Source of the DNA: Entrophospora sp. SA101
Taxonomy: Eukaryota; Glomeromycota; Glomeromycetes; Entrophosporales; Entrophosporaceae
Assembly: GCA_958430865.1 (NCBI GenBank)
Contig: CAUDNR010004079.1
Coordinates: forward strand, 148,892-175,303
Reading direction: 5' to 3'
DNA length: 26,412 bases
In this document: positions 9,476 to 19,563 of the stretch, one piece after another
Numbering within the stretch: position 1 is the stretch's first letter
How the letters are laid out: each line of letters starts with the position of its first letter
Translations under genes and position numbers: made by a program
The notes under the pieces: model-generated
Told to the model about the DNA's origin: nothing
The model's database searches: none
What the model saw: the letters and a program-made list of their open reading frames with translations, nothing else

Positions 9476-10690
9476 GAATTTCAAATGAACGCACGTGTTT
9501 ATGAGAATTACAACTATTGGTTCATTTATATTATATATATGGGGACCTATCGGCATTTTTTTAATCAATTTAATACCGAGATAATTTTTTTTAAAGTTGT
9601 AAAAAATACTAGTAAAATAACATTACTATGATGAGTTCAATCAATATGTAATTAATAAAATAGTTCATACAAAACTGATTCAGAACGGGAAACCATTAAA
9701 ATGAACTAAAAATGATATTTAGGAAAATATCAAGAAGAATATCCCAAGGACAAAATTTATGTATATTCAATTTAGATATCGAGAAGATTTAGGTAATTAA
9801 TGTATAACTTGTGATTTTTTACGGTTATCAGGTTTTATTCATTAACATTGCTTCAGAATTACATTTAGCAGAAAAAAATAATTTGACAATAAAATAGATT
9901 CACTTAAAATTGGTCCAACATATTTCACGTTTGAATTATTATTTTGGGGATATAAAAAAGAGCATCCGTATTTTTGTAAAAACTGTACAGTATTATTAAT
10001 TTACCAATGCTTTCAAACTTTCAGACATTGAATAATTTTTTTTATTTTCAATTGTAACAAATCTAGTGCAAATGTATATAGCACATTTGTCAATGCCGAT
10101 TATTTAACAAGTATGGCAGATTATGGCTCAAGTTTTGGGTCACTCTTGTCATTTAATTGACAATAAATAATTCAATGCTTGTCAATTAATCAATTTACGA
10201 ATTTACTTTGGTTCTCGTTCTCGGTTACTTCCTCTTTTTTGTACCTAGAAAGCTTTGGTGAATCTGTAAACACACTCAACGGTATAAATAAGTAAAGATA
10301 GCTCTTTACAAAGCTCAAAGGCTTGTTTATTTTATTTGGCCGATTGCAAACTCGCTTTGGTTTATTTGCACAACAACCTAAGCAGCTTGTTTAGCAGCCT
10401 TTTGTCTATACTACCCTCTGCTTACTCACCAAAGTAAATTATGTTACTAATCGTTGTTAACACTCACTAGTTACCCGAAGTTAGTCCTAACTTTTGCTTA
10501 TTCACCAAAACAAATAAAAACCACTTAACGTTTATTTTAAAAAATATTGATTTTAAAGGCTAATGTGGTATTTTTTTCCCCCGCTTTTCAAGCAAGGGTC
10601 CAAAGTTGTTCAAAAATGATAATAAGTTTACAAATAAATAAATAAATAGCATTTTTGTCTCCATATATTAGCATTTGAAATTCATTAATA
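9476..10690. other. Long spacer below relic gene 4, with indels relative to gene 3 spacer
   Basis: No gene is supported. It aligns in pieces with the spacer at 7676-8290 (CTGTACAGTATT, CAAATCTAGTGCAAATGTA, CAAAGCTCAAAGGCTTG, TAGCATTTTTGTC), but carries extra sequence at about 10214-10305 and about 10350-10580. A 12-bp inverted pair (ATTTACTTTGGT at about 10202 and ACCAAAGTAAAT at about 10432) borders part of this. Confidence 0.6.
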
Positions 10691-10904
10691 CCATGGGTAA
10701 CTCTGATTGTGGTTGTATTTTGGCGAAATAGATGTATGAACAGCGTCTGCGGAAACGAGACTAAAAACAGCGGTAGTATGAAACTGCTGGTCATCCCGGA
10801 CATCCCGATCGTCTTGGTTGCCGTGAGTTCTGATCTCCATCGTGTGGTTTCTGCTTGGTAGTGCCATTCTTACATTCTTCTTGTTCTACTACAGTTGTTA
10901 TTCT

Positions 10905-11162
10905 TTGTTCTTGGTCCTTTTTGAAGCAATAATTTTGTTTGCCATTTAATAGTAGGATGATATCAAAGAATTTTTTCATAAAGTTCTTTGTCAATACTTT
11001 TTTAATGTGGCTTGATTTTTTTCATAGAAATCATCAGCCAATAGATTTTTAATTGTTTAAAATCATCCTTATTCCAATCTGAAACATTTTTTTTTCAATC
11101 CTTGTTTTTGTTCAATTCCCCATATTAATTTTCATCTAATTCTATATCATCTCTTTTTAATA
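10905..11162 (-). pseudogene. Decayed 3' fragment of a BTB-BACK gene (array gene 4 relic)
   Basis: The minus strand matches the end of the array genes: WNKDDFKQLKI, then the KELYE...IL region and LLLQKGPR-like sequence, ending where the homology stops at about 11162 in the ATCATCTCTTTTTAAT stretch. It is broken by several frameshifts and by a deletion that removes the segment between the IIPLIRFN equivalent and KKIKPH. It carries the same missing base as gene 1 (CAATAC, near 10996). Exon 1 and all of the BTB domain are absent. Sequence just downstream on the minus strand (10690-10905) is unrelated to the tails of genes 2 and 3. Confidence 0.8.
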
Positions 11163-12089
11163 AATTTTATTTTACCATATTTAGAATGATTATTATTATC
11201 CATTTTAGCCGTTAACGTCACTGCTGATTGCATTTCCAAAAACTATAATAATAATAGATTTACTATCACATATTGCCTCCCTAACCTAATCAACCAGTCA
11301 TAATGTTTATATTTTTGGATTTGATTACGATGAGATCATTTCTAAACATGGTTAAGTAACTTTTAAATTTAGAAATAATCTAAAATTTATTTGTGAGGAC
11401 TCTCCAATCATCAAGTCATCTCAAAAAAAATTTTTTTTTCTCTAAAAAAATTTTTTTCTTTCTCTTAACAACAACAAAGTAATTTATAATGATGTATGTA
11501 TGATGAGTAAGAAGTACCAAATATTATTTTATTAATAATAGTTTTTGAAGCGATGATTAGGAGATGATTTTTTTTTTACAAGATAATTATTAATTGACAG
11601 ATAAATTTTTTTTTATTTTAATCAGGAAATTTACTTTTTTTTATAATTTTTACAACTAATTCCAAATGGTGGTGAGTGTATTCATATTATTATAAATATA
11701 CCTTGCACACATGCACACATTCACAGTGTATATATATATGTATTTATGTGAGAGAGGTGATGAAAATATTCCGTCTATTCGCAGTTTCCACCGAAAGGTT
11801 TAATAACCTAATGATGGCGAAGTTCACCCTTCCTTGGATGTCTGATCTCCATATAAATATAAATATATATACGTGTATACATATCCCGTATAAATAATTA
11901 TCAATTTATTAATTAAAAAAATTTTTTAAATTAATATTTTATTATTATTTAGATTTTTAAGTCTTAACACTCACAACTTGAACTACCTACATTCATCCAA
12001 TAAACTTTATAAATCAGTTACACGAATCATTTAAAACCAAAGGTTAGTTTCTCTTTATATATTATTTTATTCCTTCATCAATCATCATT

Positions 12090-12128
<39 letters not shown>

Positions 12129-12873
12129 TTAAATAAAAAAAAAAAAGGAATGAAGAAAAATAATCTATAAAATGAATAAACGATAGGAATTGCCGTCTGA
12201 TAAAATTAGATGAGACAAGGTTCTCTGACCTTTTTTTTTTTTTTCATGTTCAAACATTCTACTTTTTAACGATTAAAAAAAATTTTTTTTTTATAATATA
12301 TAAAATTTTTTTTTTTGCGTTTTATTTCATTCATTTATTCTATTTTAATTTTAGAGTAAATCAACCTCAACAAAATAGTAAAACTCACGGTGAAAGAAAC
12401 CCAAATAAAAAATTCCTTGGAATATTTATTGCGATGCGATTTTATATCCGTATGGTATTGTTAATTACAATAATAATTAATATTAATATATTAATATACA
12501 AAGCGGATAATACAAAAGCTAAATATTGAATGATCCGCCCTATGGATCATATGAATCAAGTAAATGATCGACATATTAATAATTGGAAAAAAAATTGCTA
12601 AAGCAATTTCTGCATGAAAAAAAGTTGACCTACTACATAAATTTTTTTGTGTGTGCGTGTGCACATGGAAGATTATTGATATAATTATTATTTTTCTTTG
12701 CATGTATTGAAAAAATTTTTTTTTACTTGTTTTTCTCCGATTCATAATAATAATATTAAATCAATGGGTTCATAATAAAAATGATTTACAAAAATTATCA
12801 CCATATATACAATGTACAAATGTGCATAAACCCATTCTAAAAATTTTTATTTATAAATTAAAAAAATTAAAAT
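11163..12873. other. AT-rich intergenic region upstream of the kinase fragment
   Basis: I see no supported gene. It contains long T and A runs and an ATC/TCA trinucleotide tract at about 12091-12128. Open frames here are low complexity (Tyr/Thr/Ile/Phe rich) and lack domain signatures. Part of it must hold the kinase promoter and 5' UTR, but I cannot point to a motif. Confidence 0.6.
12091..12128. repeat. (TCA)n microsatellite
   Basis: About twelve uninterrupted TCA units, non-coding. Confidence 0.95.
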
Positions 12874-13377
12874 ATGGGAGTTGCCTTAGGTAAACAGGAA
12901 ATAGAAGAAGAAATGTCAACACAAAATACATTACAATTAATTTCCACCGATCAAATAAACGATGAATTGAGCAATGAATTTTGCAAAAGAACATATCTAA
13001 AGTGTAAGAAATGTCAGAAACCGAGAACCGGGTATAGTTGGTGTCAAAGCTGTGAAACAAAAATATTCGAACAACAATTCGAGTCATGGACAAGTGGGAA
13101 TGAAAAATTGGATGAAATGATTAAAAGTTCGCAAAAACTTGCTCGAACTCACACTGATTATTTGGAATGGATACCTTTTGGAGATTTTGAAAATGATAAT
13201 TTACAATATTTAGGCGATGGTGGTTATAGTAAAGTGATTATGACGAATTGGACCAAGGGACCAAAATGGTCATGGGATGAAGAAAACCAACAAAGAATTA
13301 GATCTGGACCTAGAAAAGTAGGAGGGAGGACCAAGAAGGCGCCAAAGTACCAAAGACACATTCACACACGGTATTAA
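12874..13377 (+). pseudogene. N-terminal part of a zinc-ribbon protein kinase, fused in frame to a BTB tail by the inverted duplication
   Basis: Residues 1-147 are typical of the kinases expanded in Rhizophagus-like fungi. They hold a four-cysteine ribbon (C44, C47, C57, C60; KCKKCQKP and WCQSC), the linker FESWTSGNEKLDE, and the kinase start LEWIPFGDFENDN with a glycine-rich loop LGDGGYSKV at 113-121 and IRSGPRKV at 142-149. In the family KVALK should follow and provide the ATP-anchoring lysine. Instead, from codon 148 (13315) the DNA is the reverse complement of BTB gene 3's end, adding 18 foreign residues (from G150) ending HIHTRY and a stop. The catalytic lysine, HRD, DFG and the whole C-lobe are therefore missing. 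As it stands it cannot be an active kinase. It is either an intact kinase cut by an assembly misjoin or a real truncated fusion. Confidence 0.8.
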
Positions 13378-14003
13378 TGAACTTCTTTGAAATTATCAAA
13401 TGCTAATGTGTTGACAAAAATGCTAATTATTTTATTTATTTATTAAATATTTATTTATTTGTAAATTTAGTGCCATTATTGAACAAATTTAAGTCCTTAC
13501 TTGAAAAAGTGAGTTTGCAATTGACCAAATAAAAATAAACAAGCCTTTGAGCTTTGTAAAAGAGCCATCATTATTTACCAAAGTAAATTTGTAAACTAAT
13601 TAGCTGACAAGCACCAAATTATTTATTGTCAATTAACTGACCAAAAGTTAAGCCATAATTAACATACATGCTAAATAATCAGCATTAACAAATGGGCTAC
13701 ATTTGCACTAGATTTGCTACAATTTAAAACAAAAAAATTATCAAAGCATTGGTTTGCATTATAGATTGATGCTGTACAGTTTTTACAAAAATACTGATGC
13801 TCTTTTTTACATTCTTAAAAGAATAATTCAAACATGGAATATGTTGTTTTTTAATGATATTTTCAAATCCAATTTACAAAATAGTGTTTTTTGCAATTTT
13901 AAAGCAGATTACATATAGACATTACTCAAAATGCCATTCTGCTTGTTGCATCCCATATATATAATATAAACACATGCATTCATTTAAAATTCTTACTATA
14001 TAT

Positions 14004-14085
14004 AAAGATAGCACCACCCTACTTTACAATTGAAAATCATTTGTTACACAGTTGTAAACAGTTGTAAAAATGGGGTGCTATCTTT
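14004..14085. repeat. 82-bp hairpin element, third copy (within inverted duplication)
   Basis: Reverse complement of the 7587-7668 element, carried along in arm B. It lies 67 bp before the BTB ATG at 14153. Confidence 0.88.
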
Positions 14086-14152
14086 TGAAAAATCACACAA
14101 AATAACTAATTACTTCACTTAAAAAATATTCAAACCTTTCAAACCTTTCAAA

Positions 14153-14388
14153 ATGTCAAATAGTTTTTCATCCTTAGAAAATATCAACACATTTATTAAC
14201 AACCTTATCAATTCTAACAAGGATGCCTTGCCATTAAAATATATTGGCCAACTTGTAAATGATTTATCAAAATTGCTGAATGAATCTGACACCTATGATG
14301 TAGAGATTAGGGTTGGAGCAGAACAGGAGGTTAAAACCTTTAAAGCTCATTCAAATATTTTAAAAGCAAGATCCACATATTTTAAAAC
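14153..14388 (+). CDS. 5' part of BTB gene 2 duplicate, interrupted by gap
   Basis: The first 78 codons (MSNSFSSLENINTF to KARSTYFK) match gene 2 exactly and then run into the N gap. Only the first half of the BTB domain is visible, so whether a full gene exists beyond it is unknown. The apparent open frame through the gap into 15389-15475 has no meaning. Confidence 0.7.
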
Positions 14389-15388
14389 NNNNNNNNNNNN
14401 NNNNNNNNNNNNNNNNNNNNNNNNNNNNNNNNNNNNNNNNNNNNNNNNNNNNNNNNNNNNNNNNNNNNNNNNNNNNNNNNNNNNNNNNNNNNNNNNNNNN
14501 NNNNNNNNNNNNNNNNNNNNNNNNNNNNNNNNNNNNNNNNNNNNNNNNNNNNNNNNNNNNNNNNNNNNNNNNNNNNNNNNNNNNNNNNNNNNNNNNNNNN
14601 NNNNNNNNNNNNNNNNNNNNNNNNNNNNNNNNNNNNNNNNNNNNNNNNNNNNNNNNNNNNNNNNNNNNNNNNNNNNNNNNNNNNNNNNNNNNNNNNNNNN
14701 NNNNNNNNNNNNNNNNNNNNNNNNNNNNNNNNNNNNNNNNNNNNNNNNNNNNNNNNNNNNNNNNNNNNNNNNNNNNNNNNNNNNNNNNNNNNNNNNNNNN
14801 NNNNNNNNNNNNNNNNNNNNNNNNNNNNNNNNNNNNNNNNNNNNNNNNNNNNNNNNNNNNNNNNNNNNNNNNNNNNNNNNNNNNNNNNNNNNNNNNNNNN
14901 NNNNNNNNNNNNNNNNNNNNNNNNNNNNNNNNNNNNNNNNNNNNNNNNNNNNNNNNNNNNNNNNNNNNNNNNNNNNNNNNNNNNNNNNNNNNNNNNNNNN
15001 NNNNNNNNNNNNNNNNNNNNNNNNNNNNNNNNNNNNNNNNNNNNNNNNNNNNNNNNNNNNNNNNNNNNNNNNNNNNNNNNNNNNNNNNNNNNNNNNNNNN
15101 NNNNNNNNNNNNNNNNNNNNNNNNNNNNNNNNNNNNNNNNNNNNNNNNNNNNNNNNNNNNNNNNNNNNNNNNNNNNNNNNNNNNNNNNNNNNNNNNNNNN
15201 NNNNNNNNNNNNNNNNNNNNNNNNNNNNNNNNNNNNNNNNNNNNNNNNNNNNNNNNNNNNNNNNNNNNNNNNNNNNNNNNNNNNNNNNNNNNNNNNNNNN
15301 NNNNNNNNNNNNNNNNNNNNNNNNNNNNNNNNNNNNNNNNNNNNNNNNNNNNNNNNNNNNNNNNNNNNNNNNNNNNNNNNNNNNNNNN
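14389..15388. other. Assembly gap of exactly 1000 N
   Basis: A round-number gap is normally a placeholder for unknown size. The flanking genes (a BTB/kinase junction on the left, a UGDH first exon on the right) both appear cut by it. Confidence 0.98.
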
Positions 15389-15578
15389 TGCATATTTATT
15401 AGATCAAAATTAAAAAATTTTTCTATAATGTTGAATGGTAGTTTTGACTTTTTTTTTTTTTTTTTGAGATTTTAAATGAAAAATTTTTTCTCTCATTCCA
15501 TGCTCTTTTACAAATCTTCCATCAGAATATTATGTAATTCGCATCTCATTAATAAATTAACATATAAAAGATATATAC

Positions 15579-15624
15579 CAACATAACCGGCACCAAGACA
15601 ACAAATTTTTCTTACTGATGACAT
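15579..15624 (-). CDS. UDP-glucose 6-dehydrogenase, first exon only (rest in gap)
   Basis: The minus strand reads MSSVRKICCLGAGYVG from the ATG at 15624 and is cut by a GTATAT donor after 15 codons plus one base. KICCLGAGYVGG is the very conserved N-terminal dinucleotide-binding strand and GxGxxG turn of UDP-glucose 6-dehydrogenase, which oxidises UDP-glucose to UDP-glucuronate with NAD+ in the cytosol. The codon split G|GT fits the expected next residue, Gly. No matching second exon occurs in 15389-15578, so the rest of the gene should lie in or beyond the gap. A fragment this short could also be an isolated relic, but the clean donor and start argue for a real exon. Confidence 0.75.
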
Positions 15625-15798
15625 TTTATTAATTAATTTGTATATTTATAATTAGAATTTTTTTTTAATATATTAAAAATAAAAACTATTTTTTTTTTTA
15701 TTTTTATTTTGATAAACGAACGAGTCGATCCAAAACATTGCAATACATCACAGGCTGGTAAATATTACACCAAATAAATTCGAAAGCACTTTTATTAT

Positions 15799-15835
<37 letters not shown>

Positions 15836-16159
15836 GTAATAGTAATGGTTTTGCATTCGGTAATTGATTAAATAATCTTTAAAGGAATTTTTTGAAAAAC
15901 AAATATAGTTCGAAATTCATCATGTGTGTAAACCTTTATTAAAATGGCACCGTATCACATTTTAATAGATTCGGAAAATAACCGTAGAATTTTTTGTTTT
16001 TTTGGAAAGTTTCTTTGAATTTCACAACACATCTTTAAATTAATAATGTTACCCAGTCCCAAAAGTTGGAACCAAAGAGCAAGAAGGCCGGTTCAAACCT
16101 ATATAAAACCCTATCTTTAGTAGCCACGTGATAGTAACAAAATCCATTCAAGAACAATT
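15625..16159. other. Intergenic region upstream of UGDH exon 1
   Basis: AT-rich, with an (ATA)n tract at about 15800-15845. No gene is recognised. It presumably holds the UGDH promoter. Confidence 0.6.
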
Positions 16160-16700
16160 GATTTTTTAAAATTCTTTCATCAAATTCGTCAGGCCATTGA
16201 ACTTTTAAATTTCATCAAAAACTTTAGTTCTGATGTCGCCACCATTAGTATTTATAATAATGGATTTGCATTGTCAGATGGTAAACTTTAATAAAATTTG
16301 TTCTTTGGAGTTCCAAATAATAAAGCTGTCACTAACACTGATGAAATCTATTTGATTTCCTTATCCTAATTAATAAATATCAGTGATAATGTAATTAAAT
16401 TATCTCCTTTAACCAATCCATCGCACGTATTACCGGAAGACAGATTAGAAGAACAGTGGAAGAATTGGAAGAAGAGGTTGAAGTTATATTATTGACTAAA
16501 AGTGTCAACACTTTTGAATTTTGTAATCAATTCTACATATTTTGAATGAAAAAAACCAAATTGCTGCACCGCAATCATCAATTACTCTCCATTATTCAAG
16601 GAGGATAATAATAAATTTTCTATACCGGAATTAAAACCTAAACCTCCAGCTAAACCAATTTTGACATTAAATGTTCTTTTGAAAATTTCTGTTTAACCGT
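16160..16700 (+). pseudogene. Unrecognised degenerate coding-like stretch
   Basis: Short open pieces with protein-like composition follow one another in shifting frames: FHQIRQAIELLNFIKNFSS then VATISIYNNGFALSDGKL (about 16160-16290), a piece reading GVPNNKAVTNTDEIYL (about 16309-16360), TNPSHVLPEDRLEEQWKNW (about 16410-16470), and IPELKPKPPAKPILTL (about 16624-16675). Stops and frame changes separate them. I do not recognise the family. It may be a decayed gene or chance. Confidence 0.35.
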
Positions 16701-16919
16701 TTTTTTTTTTTTCAAAAAATAAAAGTCAACATCGCTTGTACATTGAATTTTATTATTAGTAAATAAATATCTTAATATAGTCCTTATTAATAGTAGTTGA
16801 TTGGCATTAAAAACAATAAACAAGATTACAAATTAATAATAATAACTGTATATTTTATGGTTGATAATAAATTAATTAATATTAATGAAATAAGTAATAA
16901 GTTATTATAAAATAATCAT

Positions 16920-17893
16920 TTATAAAAACACATTGAAACAACCGATAATACTGGCAATAGTAATGATCAAAAGTCCAAAATTTGAATTGTCGAATAAAGA
17001 TTCTGAATTTGATTTAGGTGCATTCGTTGACGGTGATGATGGTGATGTAGTAGCGGCGGTATCAGAGTTAGTAGTGGCGACTGCGGATGTTGTAGGTACA
17101 GGTGGTACGTATGTAGTAGCTAAGAAAAAGAATTCGTGATTTATTATTAAAAAAAAAAATAATCATAAAATAAAACGACACTATTCAAAAAATTTTGCTT
17201 ACGAGTTGTTCCAGGTGCTTTGATTTCAAATTGTTCAGAAGTTGTATATATATCTGCAATATTTGCAACATTTGTAAATCTAATCACAAACCCTAAGTCG
17301 AAAGAAAAAGAGAAAACAAAAGTTTCATTGAATTAATCAGTAAATAAATCAATATCCCACATGCCTGCCTTCCTCCTCCGTCTTTCAAAAATAATTACCA
17401 GTATTAACTAGACTAGGCGGAATTTGAACAGTAGTTACACCAAGTGTTGTATTAACTGTGTTGGCAATGGCAAAATCTGACAAGTCTGGAATTTTCTATT
17501 ATTTTTTTTTAAAAGAAATTCATTGATCGATATAATTGATCAATATAATTGATTTGATTGATTGATTGATCGATTGATTGATTGATAAAATAAACTTTTT
17601 TAAAACTTACGGGGTTATTTAAATACATAGAAAATGCTTTTGGATCAGTAGTTGGATCAAATGTCCATTGTACTTTGTTATCTGCTCCAGCTACAAGATA
17701 ATAATTTGGTGATGGATAAACTATCTTTAGTTCAGCTACAAAATATATATATATATTTATATTAGCGTCAAGTATAAACATATGTGAATGTGTATGTGTG
17801 AGGAGAAAGGTTCCCAAAAATAATACCTGAAGAAAAACTTATAAAAAGTAACGAAAAAATGAAATTAATTATTGGGAATTTCATTTTTATCAT
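16920..17893 (-). CDS. Kre9/KNH-like GPI-anchored secreted protein, complete, 5 exons
   Basis: Exons 17827-17893, 17611-17735, 17399-17495, 17203-17292 and 16920-17119 join in phase to give 192 residues. Residues 1-22 form a signal peptide (MIKMKFPIINFIFSLLFISF). The mature protein starts with the Kre9/KNH-type Ig-like fold: ELKIVYPSPNYYLVAGADN, VQWTFD, and later LVNTGFVIRFTNVANIADIYT and SEQFEIK. A Ser/Thr/Pro-rich stalk follows (TTSPSSPSTNAP), then an Asn/Ser-rich segment (SNFG) that could contain the GPI-attachment site and a hydrophobic tail (LLIITIASIIGCFNVFL). Such proteins sit at the cell surface or wall; Kre9 and Knh1 of yeast function in beta-1,6-glucan assembly, but this domain is broad and the exact role is not shown here. 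The start at 17893 gives the full leader; 17884 is possible. Confidence 0.88.
17545..17586. repeat. (GATT)n-like tract in Kre9-like gene intron 2
   Basis: Imperfect GATT repeats (with GATC interruptions) lie between the exon at 17399-17495 and the donor at 17606-17610. Confidence 0.85.
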
Positions 17894-18214
17894 TTCTTTA
17901 TTTTTTATTTTTATTAAATTAAATTTATATTTATATACTTTTTTAAAAACAAAGAGGACGATCTTTTTTACTAATATTGTTTACATAATAAATGAATAAA
18001 ATAACCCATTAATATAATTGTAACACTCACTATTTATAAATAAGTCTTCTCAAATTAAATTTAATTAAATTTAATTACTATTACTTGTGGGAGAGTGCAA
18101 CATAATTTTAGTTGTAACCAATTTGTGGCATAATAGAGGTTGCACAAACTGTTTAGGGTTGATCTAAAAAAAAATTTTATCTGTGTACATAATTGGTCAA
18201 GTAAAATTTATAAT
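17894..18214. promoter_or_regulatory. Divergent intergenic region between the Kre9-like gene and eIF3h
   Basis: This 321-bp AT-rich spacer separates two genes transcribed away from each other, so it should contain both promoters. A palindromic run of AAATTTAATT repeats occurs at about 18055-18075. I see no specific factor-binding motif. Confidence 0.5.
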
Positions 18215-19320
18215 ATGTCGTCGGAAGTTAAATCTGTTGCTGCAAAAGGCACACTTGCAAAAGCCAAAGTAACAGCTGCTCTAGATATTGAGGGCAACGT
18301 CCCATTAGAGTCTGTTCAACTTGATGGACTAGTCGTTCTCAAGATCATTAAACATTGTCATGAATTTTTTCCAAATCCTGTAACCGGACAACTTCTTGGT
18401 CTTGATGTTGATCGTGTACTGGAAGTAACAAATAGTTTTCCATTTCCTGGAGCAAAAACTGACGATGAGCATGAACTAGTCGATGGTCTGTATATATACT
18501 CTTTTTGAGTGGAGAAGAAACATTTAATGTTGAAATAAATGCATTAAAAATATACTCTTTTAAATATAAAGCTGCCAAATATCAAGTCGAAATGATGAGA
18601 TGTCTTCATGATGTAAATATAGATCACAATACTGTTGGATGGTATCAATCAACATATCTTGGATCTTTTGTAACTCATAAATTGGTGGAGACACAATTCA
18701 CTCAGCAGTCACTTAATAATAAAAGTGTTGTTATTATACATGGTATTTATATCATTTACATTATTTTCGAATTAATAAATATTATATGCTGGTTAATGTT
18801 ATACATTAATTAAATACATGTGCATATATTTTAGATGTTTCACAGTCAAAAAGCGGAAATTTGGCACTTTCGGCTTATAGGTTTACACAAGCATTTATGG
18901 AGGCTCACAAAGAAGGAAAATTTACATCAGAATCACTTGTAAAAAATAAATTAACATTTTCAAAGATTTTTGAAGAATTGCCAATCATAATCAAGAATTC
19001 ACATTTGGTCACTGCACTTTTACATTCTTTGGATGATTTTGAAAATGTTATACCAAAAACTTATCCCATCAGTATAGACAAAGAATCTGTTATTGGTCCT
19101 TTAACACCTAATTTTGAAACACTGGAATTAAGTCTTGATCCTTACATGGAAAAAAATTTGGAATTCTTGTTGAAATCAATTGAAGATAATAATTATGAAC
19201 AAAATAATCTTGCTTTTTGGCAAAAAAGTGTTACAAAAGCACAATCTGCTTTACAAAAACGAGTAAGTTTTAGCTGGTAAAATATGTATGTATGTATGTA
19301 TGTATGTATTCATGTATTAA

Positions 19321-19355
<35 letters not shown>

Positions 19356-19563
19356 GAAACAAGATAATGAAGCACGTAAGGAATCAGGATTGGATCCTTT
19401 ACCAGAAGATGATATTTTGAAAATGTATAAAATACCACCAGAACCATCAAGGCTTGACTCTTTATTAATATCATCACAAATTAATAATTATTGCAAACAA
19501 TTAAATCAACATGCTGGTCCAACTCTTAGTAAATTATTCGTTGCAAAAGAATTACAAAAATAA
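18215..19563 (+). CDS. Translation initiation factor eIF3 subunit h, complete, 4 exons
   Basis: My model uses exons 18215-18485, 18572-18742, 18835-19262 and 19357-19563, which join in phase to give 358 residues (human eIF3h is 352). An MPN domain begins near residue 35 ([15 protein letters not shown]) and continues with [21 protein letters not shown] and [27 protein letters not shown] replaces the VGWYHSH of active JAMM proteases, so the site is non-catalytic, as in known eIF3h. The C-terminal half includes [18 protein letters not shown] and ends [12 protein letters not shown]. The protein belongs to the eIF3 complex that recruits mRNA to the 40S ribosome in the cytoplasm. The ATG at 18215 (MSSEVKSV) is preferred; an in-frame ATG at 18140 adds an atypical leader. 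Intron 1 (18486-18571, 86 bp, GT-AG) is less certain: part of it also reads as open frame. Introns 2 and 3 are clear. Confidence 0.9.
19284..19352. repeat. (TATG)n and (ATT)n microsatellites in eIF3h intron 3
   Basis: About six TATG/TGTA units near 19284-19310 and about ten ATT units at 19323-19352, both inside the last intron. Confidence 0.92.

Larger units (their letters stand above)
13315..14388. repeat. Inverted-duplication arm B (1074 bp), ends at the assembly gap
   Basis: Reverse complement of 7284-8357, with equal length and no mismatch in the parts compared. Its left edge falls in a short AAAGTAG match inside the kinase; its right edge coincides exactly with the first N. Confidence 0.9.

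Noticed and set aside
11676..11897. 73-codon plus-strand open frame
   Set aside because: Tyr/His/Thr-rich translation of TA/CA repeats with no family signature.
12491..12745. 84-codon minus-strand open frame
   Set aside because: Low-complexity, T/A-run driven composition with no domain; lies in the AT-rich upstream region of the kinase.
14153..15475. 440-codon open frame across the gap
   Set aside because: It is open only because N codons contain no stop. Only codons before 14389 are real sequence.
18490..18509. 20-nt microintron in eIF3h
   Set aside because: It keeps the frame, but it is far shorter than normal fungal introns. The 86-bp GT-AG intron 18486-18571 also keeps the frame and gives the expected protein length.
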